Assembly (NCBI GenBank): GCA_002495225.1
Contig: DAEF01000111.1
Span: 1-17,290 of the forward strand
DNA length: 17,290 nucleotides
From: Methanoregulaceae archaeon UBA288
GTDB lineage: Archaea; Halobacteriota; Methanomicrobia; Methanomicrobiales; Methanospirillaceae
Direction of reading: 5' to 3'
Both the position numbers and the translations under genes were made by a program. This document shows positions 1-5,243 of the stretch, in pieces. The first letter of the stretch is position 1, and each line of letters begins with the position of its first letter. The notes beneath the pieces are model-generated. The model was not told where the DNA came from and did no database searches. It saw only the letters and a list, made by a program, of their open reading frames with translations.

Positions 1-206
1 ACGACCTGCTCGTGAACATGGGGGTCTGCTTCGTCGCCGGCACCACGGCCGAACAGATGCACGGGGCGATCCGCCGGATCGAGGCGGACCTGCGCTCGGC
101 GTACCCCGAGACCAACCGCGTCTACATCGAGGCCGAGTCCCTGCCGGCGGCGGGGGCGCCCACGACGGTCTGCCGCACGGGGCCGGACCTCCCCCGGATG
201 GGTTAA
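1..206 (+). CDS. C-terminal end of a probable cation diffusion facilitator (cation efflux) transporter, partial
   Basis: The reading frame is open from base 3 to the TAA at 204-206 and runs off the left edge, so only about 67 residues are visible. The segment reads DLLVNMGVCFVAGTTAEQ, then a helix with IRRIEADLRSAYPE, then VYIEAESL. This beta-alpha-beta pattern, ending in a [V/I]YIEAE-type strand, resembles the small cytosolic metal-binding domain that closes many CDF-family exporters, which move divalent metal ions out of the cell. About 17 low-complexity residues follow that domain. No membrane segment is visible, so the family call rests only on the tail. A GTG/ATG at 12-20 is internal, not a start. 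The gene converges on the DUF1801 gene, with 54 bases between the two stops. Confidence 0.55.
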   Translation, partial: DLLVNMGVCFVAGTTAEQMHGAIRRIEADLRSAYPETNRVYIEAESLPAAGAPTTVCRTGPDLPRMG

Positions 207-208
207 AC

Positions 209-222
209 TGGAAACGGTTCCA
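209..222 (+). terminator. Small hairpin just after the first stop codon
   Basis: TGGAA (209-213) pairs perfectly with TTCCA (218-222) around a four-base loop, three bases after the stop of the left-edge gene and inside the convergent gap. There is no following T run, so termination is only suggested by position. Confidence 0.25.
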
Positions 223-260
223 ATGGGCGCCCGTGGAAACCCGGGGGGCTCCCGTGCGGG

Positions 261-656
261 CTAGTCCCGTCGCCGCCCGGGCCGCGCCTCGTTCTCTTCC
301 ACCCGCGCCCTCACGATCCTGCGGACCAGGTCCGGTGATAGCGGGTTCTTCGCCGAGAACCGGATGGTCGTCCCGGAGATCTCGTGGCCATCGAGTTCGC
401 TTCTGAAACGCTCGACGACCGGCGCGCTCGCCACGATGAGACTGCAATGGTTTTTGAACGCGGCGAAATGGACCAGCGGCCCCTGGTACCTGTACGTCGG
501 AACCCGGTAGCTGATCCCCTCGTCGGCCTCCGGCGCCGCCGCCCGGATCGTGGCGCGAAGGTCCTGGAGAGCGGCGCGCGCCTCGCCGGGAAGGGCCGCG
601 AGGTAGTCGTCGACTGTTGCCGCCGGTCCTGCGTGCCGGTCCGCTTCCACACTCAT
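261..656 (-). CDS. DUF1801 (YdhG-like) domain protein
   Basis: This is a 131-residue soluble protein with no signal peptide or membrane segment. The opening TVDDYLAALPGEARAAL, then LRATIRAAAPEADEGISYRVPTY, then LVHFAAFKNHCSL, and the late segment TTIRFSAKNPLS, are the hallmark stretches of the DUF1801 family in its usual order and at its usual size. The biochemical role of the family is poorly known; some bacterial members have been linked to iron handling, and I make no specific claim here. The ATG at 656 was chosen because the family alignment begins just after it, a TATA-like box lies 37-46 bases upstream, and a GGGGTG/GAGGAG purine tract precedes it. A longer frame reaching 950 reads antisense through the tRNA gene and is not real. 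The gene is divergent from the tRNA. Confidence 0.8.
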   Translation of the reverse strand: MSVEADRHAGPAATVDDYLAALPGEARAALQDLRATIRAAAPEADEGISYRVPTYRYQGPLVHFAAFKNHCSLIVASAPVVERFRSELDGHEISGTTIRFSAKNPLSPDLVRRIVRARVEENEARPGRRRD

Positions 657-692
657 CTCTGCACCCCGTCCTCTCCTCTTCACGCGAGGTTG

Positions 693-702
693 TATTTGAA
701 TA
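693..702 (-). promoter_or_regulatory. TATA-like box for the DUF1801 gene
   Basis: On the minus strand this reads TATTCAAATA, the only AT-rich island in the 228-base divergent gap. It lies 37-46 bases before the ATG at 656, which fits an archaeal box A with a leader of about 10-20 bases. Confidence 0.45.
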
Positions 703-850
703 GCAATGACGTGTCCCGGGGGCATGCCCGGGCGCACTCGCCCGGGATCTGGACCGGGGGGCGCTCCGGTGCGATGCGCCCTCACAGGGAGAACTTCCAC
801 TATCGCCGCCTGGCTGTCGTCACTCAGGAGGTGGGGGGAGGATGTGCAGG

Positions 851-856
851 TATATA
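851..856 (+). promoter_or_regulatory. TATA box of the initiator tRNA gene
   Basis: TATATA lies 29-34 bases before the mature 5' end of the tRNA, the spacing expected for archaeal box A, in otherwise GC-rich DNA. Confidence 0.65.
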
Positions 857-884
857 CGCAGGGACAGCACACGTTAGTCCCCGA

Positions 885-959
885 AGCGAGGTGGGGTAGC
901 CAGGATATCCCGTCGGGCCCATAACCCGAAGACCGATGGTTCAAATCCATCCCTCGCTA
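885..959 (+). tRNA. Initiator tRNA-Met (anticodon CAT)
   Basis: All arms can be drawn. The acceptor stem AGCGAGG (885-891) pairs with CCTCGCT (952-958), with discriminator A959. The anticodon stem TCGGG (913-917) pairs with CCCGA (925-929) around the loop CCCATAA, giving anticodon CAT at 920-922. The T stem GATGG/CCATC (935-939/947-951) encloses TTCAAAT. Three G:C pairs in the anticodon stem next to the loop mark it as the initiator rather than an elongator tRNA-Met, and the A1:U72 pair is typical of archaeal initiators. There is no intron and no encoded CCA. The gene stands alone, with its own TATA box 29-34 bases upstream. Confidence 0.96.
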
Positions 960-1424
960 TCGTCCATTCCTGCTGGTGCGTTCCCGAGACGGGAGGCGCC
1001 CGGCACGTTTCCTTGAGCCGTGCAGACACGTCTCTTTTTTTCGCTCCCGGCGACCCCCGTTCCCGGCGCGTTCGGCGATCCGCCTCCTGGCCTGGACGTG
1101 CTTCTCGACGATGGCCGAAAAAAGCGATCGCGCGCCGTGAGCCCCCCGTGGGGTCATCCTGACCCCCGCGACGGTGCCGGGATGCCGACCGTCCAGGGCA
1201 TGTGCGCGAGCGCCGTCGTTCGAGGGGCAGTGCGCCGACGGCTCGCGGAAGGGGGCCTGACAACCGGGCCCTGCGAAAGAAGAAGGATTAAACACCATCT
1301 GACCCCAGAAAAAAGAGAGAGCGACATATCCCAGGTTCGATGGGTCCTGCATCCCCAGGGCTGCTTCCGGATCATCTGGCCAGAGGGCCAAGCACGCACC
1401 CTGCGGTGAAGAGAGGACCCCGGC
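960..1424 (+). other. 465-base non-coding stretch and permease leader with a run of hairpins
   Basis: I see no convincing gene here. A 129-codon open frame (1020-1409) has no recognisable domain and low-complexity composition. The stretch holds four consecutive inverted repeats: GGGGTC/GACCCC (1150-1155/1161-1166), GACGGT/ACCGTC (1170-1175/1188-1193), a 12-base-pair stem with a two-base bulge (1205-1218/1236-1247), and GGGCC/GGCCC (1253-1257/1267-1271). Closer to the permease is an AT-richer part (1276-1330) with a weak TATA-like ATTAAA at 1287-1292, then an element CAGGTTCGATGGG (1332-1344) that recurs before the second permease. The ribosome-binding site GAGAGGA is at 1411-1417. Confidence 0.4.
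1035..1041 (+). terminator. T7 run, candidate tRNA transcription terminator
   Basis: Seven consecutive T's lie 76 bases after the tRNA. Archaeal RNA polymerase terminates at oligo-T on the non-template strand. A short hairpin, TCCCG-AGA-CGGGA at 982-994, lies between. The distance is somewhat long, so this is tentative. Confidence 0.4.
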
Positions 1425-3209
1425 ATGATTCCTGTGACCCCTGAACAGGCAATCGTGTTCGTTGCCCTCCTCGTGGCCCTCGTGCTGTTCATCGACGGCA
1501 GGCTGCGCTACGACATCGTGGCGCTCCTGTCCCTGTTCATCGTCACGATAACGGGAGTGGTCGGCTGGGACAGGGCGTTCCTGGGGTTTGCGAACCCGGC
1601 CGTGATCACGGTGGCGGCGGTCCTGGTGATCAGCCGGGGTCTCCATAACGCGGGGTTCGTCGAGCTGATCGCCCGGAGACTCTCCCGGCTGGGAGACAGG
1701 CCCACGGTGCAGGTATCGGCCCTCACCGGCCTCGTGACTGCATTGTCCGCCCTGATGAACAATGTCGGGGCGCTCGCCCTGCTCATGCCCGTCGGGATCA
1801 GGATGGCACGATGGAGCGGCCGGTCCCCCTCCGCACTCCTCCTCGCCCTGGCGTTCGGATCCTGTCTCGGCGGACTGATCACCCTGATCGGCACGCCCAC
1901 CAACATCATCATCGCGACGTACCGTGCCGAGCACAGCGGCTCGCCCTTTACCATGTTCGACTTCACACCGGTGGGTCTCGGAGTGGCCCTCGCAGGCCTC
2001 CTGTTCATCGGGCTGGTGGGGTGGCGTCTCGTTCCGGAGAGGTCGGGTCGGGCCACCCGCGAGGACCTCTTCGGGGTCGAGGACTACCTAACCGAGGTCC
2101 GGGTTCCCGGGGATTCGAGTTTTGCGGGCAGTTCCCTCGAGAGACTCGACCGGAGGGGAGATGTCGAGGTTGCGATCGTGGAGCTCGTCCATCGGGAGTC
2201 GGCACAGCCCTCGATCGAGCGCGGCGGGCAGGTTGAACCGGGCGACACCCTCGTCGTCAGGGGCAGTGCCGGCGATCTCAAATCCTTCATCGATGAGTTT
2301 GGGTTCACACTGGCGGAAGACCGGGAGGTGTGCGTATGGTCCCCCGGTAACGGGCAGGTGACCCTGCTCGAGGCGGTGATCCGCCCGGATTCGCCGATCA
2401 TCGGCAGGACGGTGCGAGAGATCGAGCTCAGATCCGCGCACGGGTTGAACCTGATCGCAGTGTCGAGGCCCGGAGAGCGGCTCGGGGAACGGCTTTCCGG
2501 CATTCGCTTCCGGAGCGGGGACGTCCTCCTCCTGAAGGGTACATCCGGCACCCTGGAGGAGGCGTTGAAGCCGCTCGGCTGCCACCCTCTCGCAGAACGG
2601 GGCCTGAGACTCGGAGAACCGCGACGGATCGCATTCGCGGTCGGCGTCTTCGGTCTTGCCATCGGTTTCGCGGCTCTCGGGCTCCTCCCGGTGGAGATCG
2701 TCTTCTCGATGGCCGCCGTCGCCATGGTGCTCGTGTCCCTCGTACCCCTGCGGGAGATCTACCGGAGCATCGACTGGCCCATAATCGTCCTGCTCGGTGC
2801 CCTGCTCCCGGTGGTGCATGCGCTCGAGAGCACCGGGGGCGCCCACCTGATCGCCTCGTCGCTCCTCTCTCTTCAGGGCTATCTCCCCGAGACGGCCATT
2901 CTCCTGCTCATCATGGCGGGGACGATGCTGATCTCGAACGTCATCAACAACGCCGCGACCGCGGTTCTCATGGCCCCCATCGCCGTGAGCCTCGCCGGCG
3001 ATCTCGGGGCGTCGACGGACGCGTTCCTGATGGCCATTGCCGTCGGGGCCTCGGCTCCGTTCCTGACACCCATCGGGCACCAGTCGAACGCCCTGGTGAT
3101 GAGGCCCGCGGGGTTGAAGTTCGGCGATTACTGGCGCCTGGGCCTTCCACTCTCGGTGATCGTTGTCGTGGTGGCCACGTACCTGATCCCGCACTTCTGG
3201 CCCCTGTGA
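1425..3209 (+). CDS. SLC13/DASS-type permease with central RCK_C (TrkA_C) domains, copy 1
   Basis: This is a 594-residue polytopic membrane protein of the ion-transporter superfamily (SLC13/CitMHS-like 'SLC13 family permease'). Membrane segments fill roughly residues 5-200 and 400-590. Between them lies a cytosolic stretch (about 215-395) with two RCK_C-like units, seen in EPGDTLVVRG and RSGDVLLLKG with GRTVREIEL. The two membrane halves carry the paired re-entrant motifs expected of this fold: MNNVGALALLMPVG (111-124) with IGTPTNI (155-161), and SNVINNAATAV (504-514) with TPIGHQSNALV (548-558). Relatives carry di- or tricarboxylates, sulfate or other anions, usually with sodium; the substrate cannot be read from the sequence. 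RCK_C domains usually bind small ligands, suggesting gating by a cytosolic signal. GAGAGGA lies 8 bases before the ATG. It stands alone, and a close paralogue lies at 10047. Confidence 0.88.
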   Translation: MIPVTPEQAIVFVALLVALVLFIDGRLRYDIVALLSLFIVTITGVVGWDRAFLGFANPAVITVAAVLVISRGLHNAGFVELIARRLSRLGDRPTVQVSALTGLVTALSALMNNVGALALLMPVGIRMARWSGRSPSALLLALAFGSCLGGLITLIGTPTNIIIATYRAEHSGSPFTMFDFTPVGLGVALAGLLFIGLVGWRLVPERSGRATREDLFGVEDYLTEVRVPGDSSFAGSSLERLDRRGDVEVAIVELVHRESAQPSIERGGQVEPGDTLVVRGSAGDLKSFIDEFGFTLAEDREVCVWSPGNGQVTLLEAVIRPDSPIIGRTVREIELRSAHGLNLIAVSRPGERLGERLSGIRFRSGDVLLLKGTSGTLEEALKPLGCHPLAERGLRLGEPRRIAFAVGVFGLAIGFAALGLLPVEIVFSMAAVAMVLVSLVPLREIYRSIDWPIIVLLGALLPVVHALESTGGAHLIASSLLSLQGYLPETAILLLIMAGTMLISNVINNAATAVLMAPIAVSLAGDLGASTDAFLMAIAVGASAPFLTPIGHQSNALVMRPAGLKFGDYWRLGLPLSVIVVVVATYLIPHFWPL

Positions 3210-3342
3210 CCGGGTCCTGCCTCTTGAACGGGGGGCGCCGTCGACCTCCTCGCCGTGAACCCCGGTACGGCGTCGTTGTCGACACCGCGCGCGAGGGGGC
3301 CGTCACCGACGACGTGCCCCCGGGGGCGAGGCATGGCGCAGA

Positions 3343-3348
3343 TATTAT
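3343..3348 (+). promoter_or_regulatory. TATA-like box of the SRAP gene
   Basis: TATTAT, within GATATTATGG, lies 28-33 bases before the ATG at 3376, in otherwise GC-rich DNA. This predicts a very short or absent 5' leader. The 166-base gap behind it also contains a perfect GC palindrome (3316-3327) and nothing else I can assign. Confidence 0.5.
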
Positions 3349-3375
3349 GGTCCCGAAGAGAGAGGGAACCGTACC

Positions 3376-4044
3376 ATGTGCGGCCGGTATTCGCTCATCT
3401 GCACGGACGACCTCGGGAACCGGTTCCGGGTCTTCGAACCGACGATCGGCTGCCGCTCGAGGTTCAACGTCGCGCCGTCCCAGTCCATGCCCGTGGTCGT
3501 GCGGCGCGAGCAGAGTGAGCTGGTCATGATGCAGTGGGGGCTCGTGCCACACTGGGCGAAGGACCTGAAGGGCACGGTGCGCCCGATCAACGCACGGGCC
3601 GAGACCCTCGCCGAGCGGCCCATGTTCCGCGGGCTGCTGAAACAGAACCGCTGCCTGGTGCCCGCGAGCGGGTTCTACGAGTGGAAGCGGGACGGCGACC
3701 GGAAGACGCCGTTCTACGTCCGCCTCCGCGATGCGGAGCTCTTCGCGTTCGCCGGCCTCTACGACGTCTGGCAGGATGCCGACGGCGTCGCCCACCCCAC
3801 GTACACGCTCGTCACCACGAGCGCGAACCGGGTCATGGCCCCGATTCACGACCGCATGCCCGTGATCCTCGGACGAGAATACGAGGAGCGGTGGCTCGCA
3901 GGCGGGCCGCCGGCGCCCGAAGAGTTGCCCGCGCTCCTCGGGCCGTACCCGGCCGACGCCATGGAGGCGTACCCGGTCTCGACGCGGGTCAACAGCCCTG
4001 CGACGGACGACCCGTCCCTGATCGAGCCGCTCGGGACGCTCTGA
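3376..4044 (+). CDS. SRAP-domain abasic-site processing protein (HMCES/YedK family)
   Basis: The 222-residue protein is the length of E. coli YedK. It begins MCGRY, so removal of the initiator Met exposes Cys2, the residue that in this family forms a thiazolidine crosslink with abasic sites in single-stranded DNA and so shields them. The other active-site residues are in place: Asn72 in RPINARAET, Glu102 in GFYEWK, and His158 in APIHDRMPVIL. The fixed motifs MQWGLVPHW and FAGLYDVW are also present. The ATG is fixed by the need for Cys2. The protein is cytosolic. It stands upstream of a DNA glycosylase, which creates abasic sites, and of mutSL, so several repair genes lie close together, although the short gaps and separate promoters do not make one operon. 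The family assignment is firm. Confidence 0.95.
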   Translation: MCGRYSLICTDDLGNRFRVFEPTIGCRSRFNVAPSQSMPVVVRREQSELVMMQWGLVPHWAKDLKGTVRPINARAETLAERPMFRGLLKQNRCLVPASGFYEWKRDGDRKTPFYVRLRDAELFAFAGLYDVWQDADGVAHPTYTLVTTSANRVMAPIHDRMPVILGREYEERWLAGGPPAPEELPALLGPYPADAMEAYPVSTRVNSPATDDPSLIEPLGTL

Positions 4045-4076
4045 GCCCGGCAGGCCTGACGGCCGTGACCGGCAGG

Positions 4077-4081
4077 TATAA
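4077..4081 (+). promoter_or_regulatory. TATA-like box of the ferredoxin-like gene
   Basis: TATAA, within GGTATAACC, lies 37-41 bases before the ATG at 4118, in the 73-base gap after the SRAP gene. It suggests separate transcription from the SRAP gene. Confidence 0.45.
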
Positions 4082-4117
4082 CCTCCCGTCTCCTCAGATC
4101 TCAGGTTACAGGACGGT

Positions 4118-4510
4118 ATGAGACGGAGAATCATCGTTGTCGACGAGCGACGGTGCACGGGGTGCGGCCTCTGCATGCCCGACTGCCCGGCGGGATCCCT
4201 CGAGGTCGAGGACGGCAGGTCTCACCTGGTCGACGAGCGGGTCTGCGACGGGGGCGGCGCCTGTGTCGTCGCCTGCCCCAAGGAGGCGATCGCGGTCGTG
4301 GAGTGCGAGGCCCGGCCGTTCGACCAGGCGAGGCTGATGGAGCGGGTTGCGTCCCGGGGCGAGAGCGCCGTGCGGTTCTACCTGGGGCACCTCCGCGCCC
4401 GCGGCGAAGCGGAGCTGTTCCGCCAGGCGATCGGCTACCTGGTCGAGAACGGTATCCCCGTCCCGGCCGAATGTACCTCTGCGGGCGAAGAGGAAGACCC
4501 GGCCCGGTGA
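4118..4510 (+). CDS. Ferredoxin-like 4Fe-4S protein with an incomplete second cluster motif
   Basis: This is a 130-residue soluble protein. Residues 1-60 form a two-site ferredoxin fold. The first motif is complete: CTGCGLCMPDCP gives Cys13, 16, 19 and 23. The second reads CDGGGACVVACP, with Cys43, 49 and 53 and Gly46 where the usual second cysteine stands. That C-x5-C-x3-C form occurs in a subgroup of archaeal and bacterial ferredoxin-like proteins, so it need not be damage; the site may hold a three-cysteine cluster. Residues 65-115 are predicted helical, with no cysteine until Cys119 in the acidic tail. A role in electron transfer is likely, but the partner is unknown. The ATG lies 37 bases after a TATA-like box. 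The stop is 12 bases from the stop of the convergent glycosylase gene. Confidence 0.85.
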   Translation: MRRRIIVVDERRCTGCGLCMPDCPAGSLEVEDGRSHLVDERVCDGGGACVVACPKEAIAVVECEARPFDQARLMERVASRGESAVRFYLGHLRARGEAELFRQAIGYLVENGIPVPAECTSAGEEEDPAR

Positions 4511-4522
4511 CGTGCAGGGGTC

Positions 4523-5128
4523 TCAGCGGTCGTGCGACACGGCCCAGAGATAGAGGGACGCGACCGAGCCGTGCGGCGAGTACCGTGCGCGGCATTGTTC
4601 GAACTGCGCGCGGTCCAGCGTCTCCAGGCCGTAGAGGACCCTCATCCCGCGCCTTATCGCGAGGTCGCTCCAGCTGACCACGTCCGGTCGCTCCATCGAG
4701 AAGATCAAAAGCATCTCCGCGGTCCACGTACCGACCCCCCGCAGGGACGAGAGCTGTTCGATCACCTCCTCGTCCGGGAGGTCGTGCAGCCCGGCGAGGT
4801 CCAGCTCGCCCCGCAGCACGGTCTCCGCGGCGCCCCTGGCGTACTCCGCCTTCCGGCCCGAGAGGCCGCACCGCCGGAGCTCCTCGACGGAGGCGGCGGC
4901 CAGCGACTGCGGGGTGACCGCGCCGAGAGCCTCCTGCAGCCGCGCCCAGACCGAGGCAGCGGCCCGGGACGAGACCTGCTGGCCGACGATGCTGTGCACG
5001 AGCGCGGCGAAGAGGTCGGGGATCACCTCGCGCTCGATCGTCCCGATCCGGTCGATGGCCGCGCCCAGGACGGGGTCCCGTCTCCGCAGGTACTCCAGCT
5101 CCGCATCCCCGTATCGAAACGTCCGCAT
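4523..5128 (-). CDS. DNA-3-methyladenine glycosylase of the AlkA / HhH-GPD type
   Basis: The protein has 201 residues. It cleaves the glycosidic bond of alkylated purines, starting base excision repair and leaving an abasic site. ALVHSIVGQQVSSRAA (about 42-57) is the conserved first helix pair of the AlkA_2 group. LSSLRGVGTWTAEMLL (126-141) is the helix-hairpin-helix. Asp155 in WSDLAIRRG is the expected catalytic aspartate. YSPHGSVASLYLWAVS closes the fold. It lacks the N-terminal domain of E. coli AlkA and ends right after the HhH-GPD core, as in the short 'glycosylase 2' group. It has no C-terminal Fe-S cysteines, so it is not Nth or MutY. An AGGTGA purine tract precedes the ATG at 5128. 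It is divergent from mutS across 115 bases. Confidence 0.9.
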   Translation of the reverse strand: MRTFRYGDAELEYLRRRDPVLGAAIDRIGTIEREVIPDLFAALVHSIVGQQVSSRAAASVWARLQEALGAVTPQSLAAASVEELRRCGLSGRKAEYARGAAETVLRGELDLAGLHDLPDEEVIEQLSSLRGVGTWTAEMLLIFSMERPDVVSWSDLAIRRGMRVLYGLETLDRAQFEQCRARYSPHGSVASLYLWAVSHDR

Positions 5129-5208
5129 CCCGCTTCACCTGAGCGACCCCGGTCCCCCTGCCGGCGAACTTCGGCCTTCGCCCCCCTGTACTGACGGGAT
5201 CGGGGCAG

Positions 5209-5235
5209 TTATATCCGTTCGGGCCGATATTTAAA
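5209..5235. promoter_or_regulatory. Two TATA-like boxes in the glycosylase/mutS divergent gap
   Basis: TTATAT at 5209-5214 lies 30-35 bases before the mutS ATG, the right place for a mutS promoter giving an almost leaderless mRNA. A second box, ATATTTAAA (5227-5235), abuts the mutS ribosome-binding tract AAAGGAAG and is too close to serve mutS; read on the minus strand it could serve the glycosylase with a longer leader. Confidence 0.45.
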
Positions 5236-5243
5236 GGAAGAGC

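Noticed and set aside
715..746. Three CCCGGG hexamers spaced 12 and 14 bases apart
   Set aside because: These are G/C-only words in a GC-rich gap, with no flanking similarity between copies.
657..950. N-terminal extension of the DUF1801 frame up to 950 (minus strand)
   Set aside because: Its first residues are the antisense translation of the initiator tRNA, and the extension lacks family similarity. The ATG at 656 matches the domain and its own promoter.
1020..1409. 129-codon plus frame before permease copy 1
   Set aside because: It has no recognisable domain or ribosome-binding site, and it spans the tandem hairpins.
3316..3327. Perfect 12-base GC palindrome GCCCCCGGGGGC before the SRAP promoter
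   Set aside because: Short G/C palindromes are expected often in DNA this GC-rich, and no second copy or loop supports a site.
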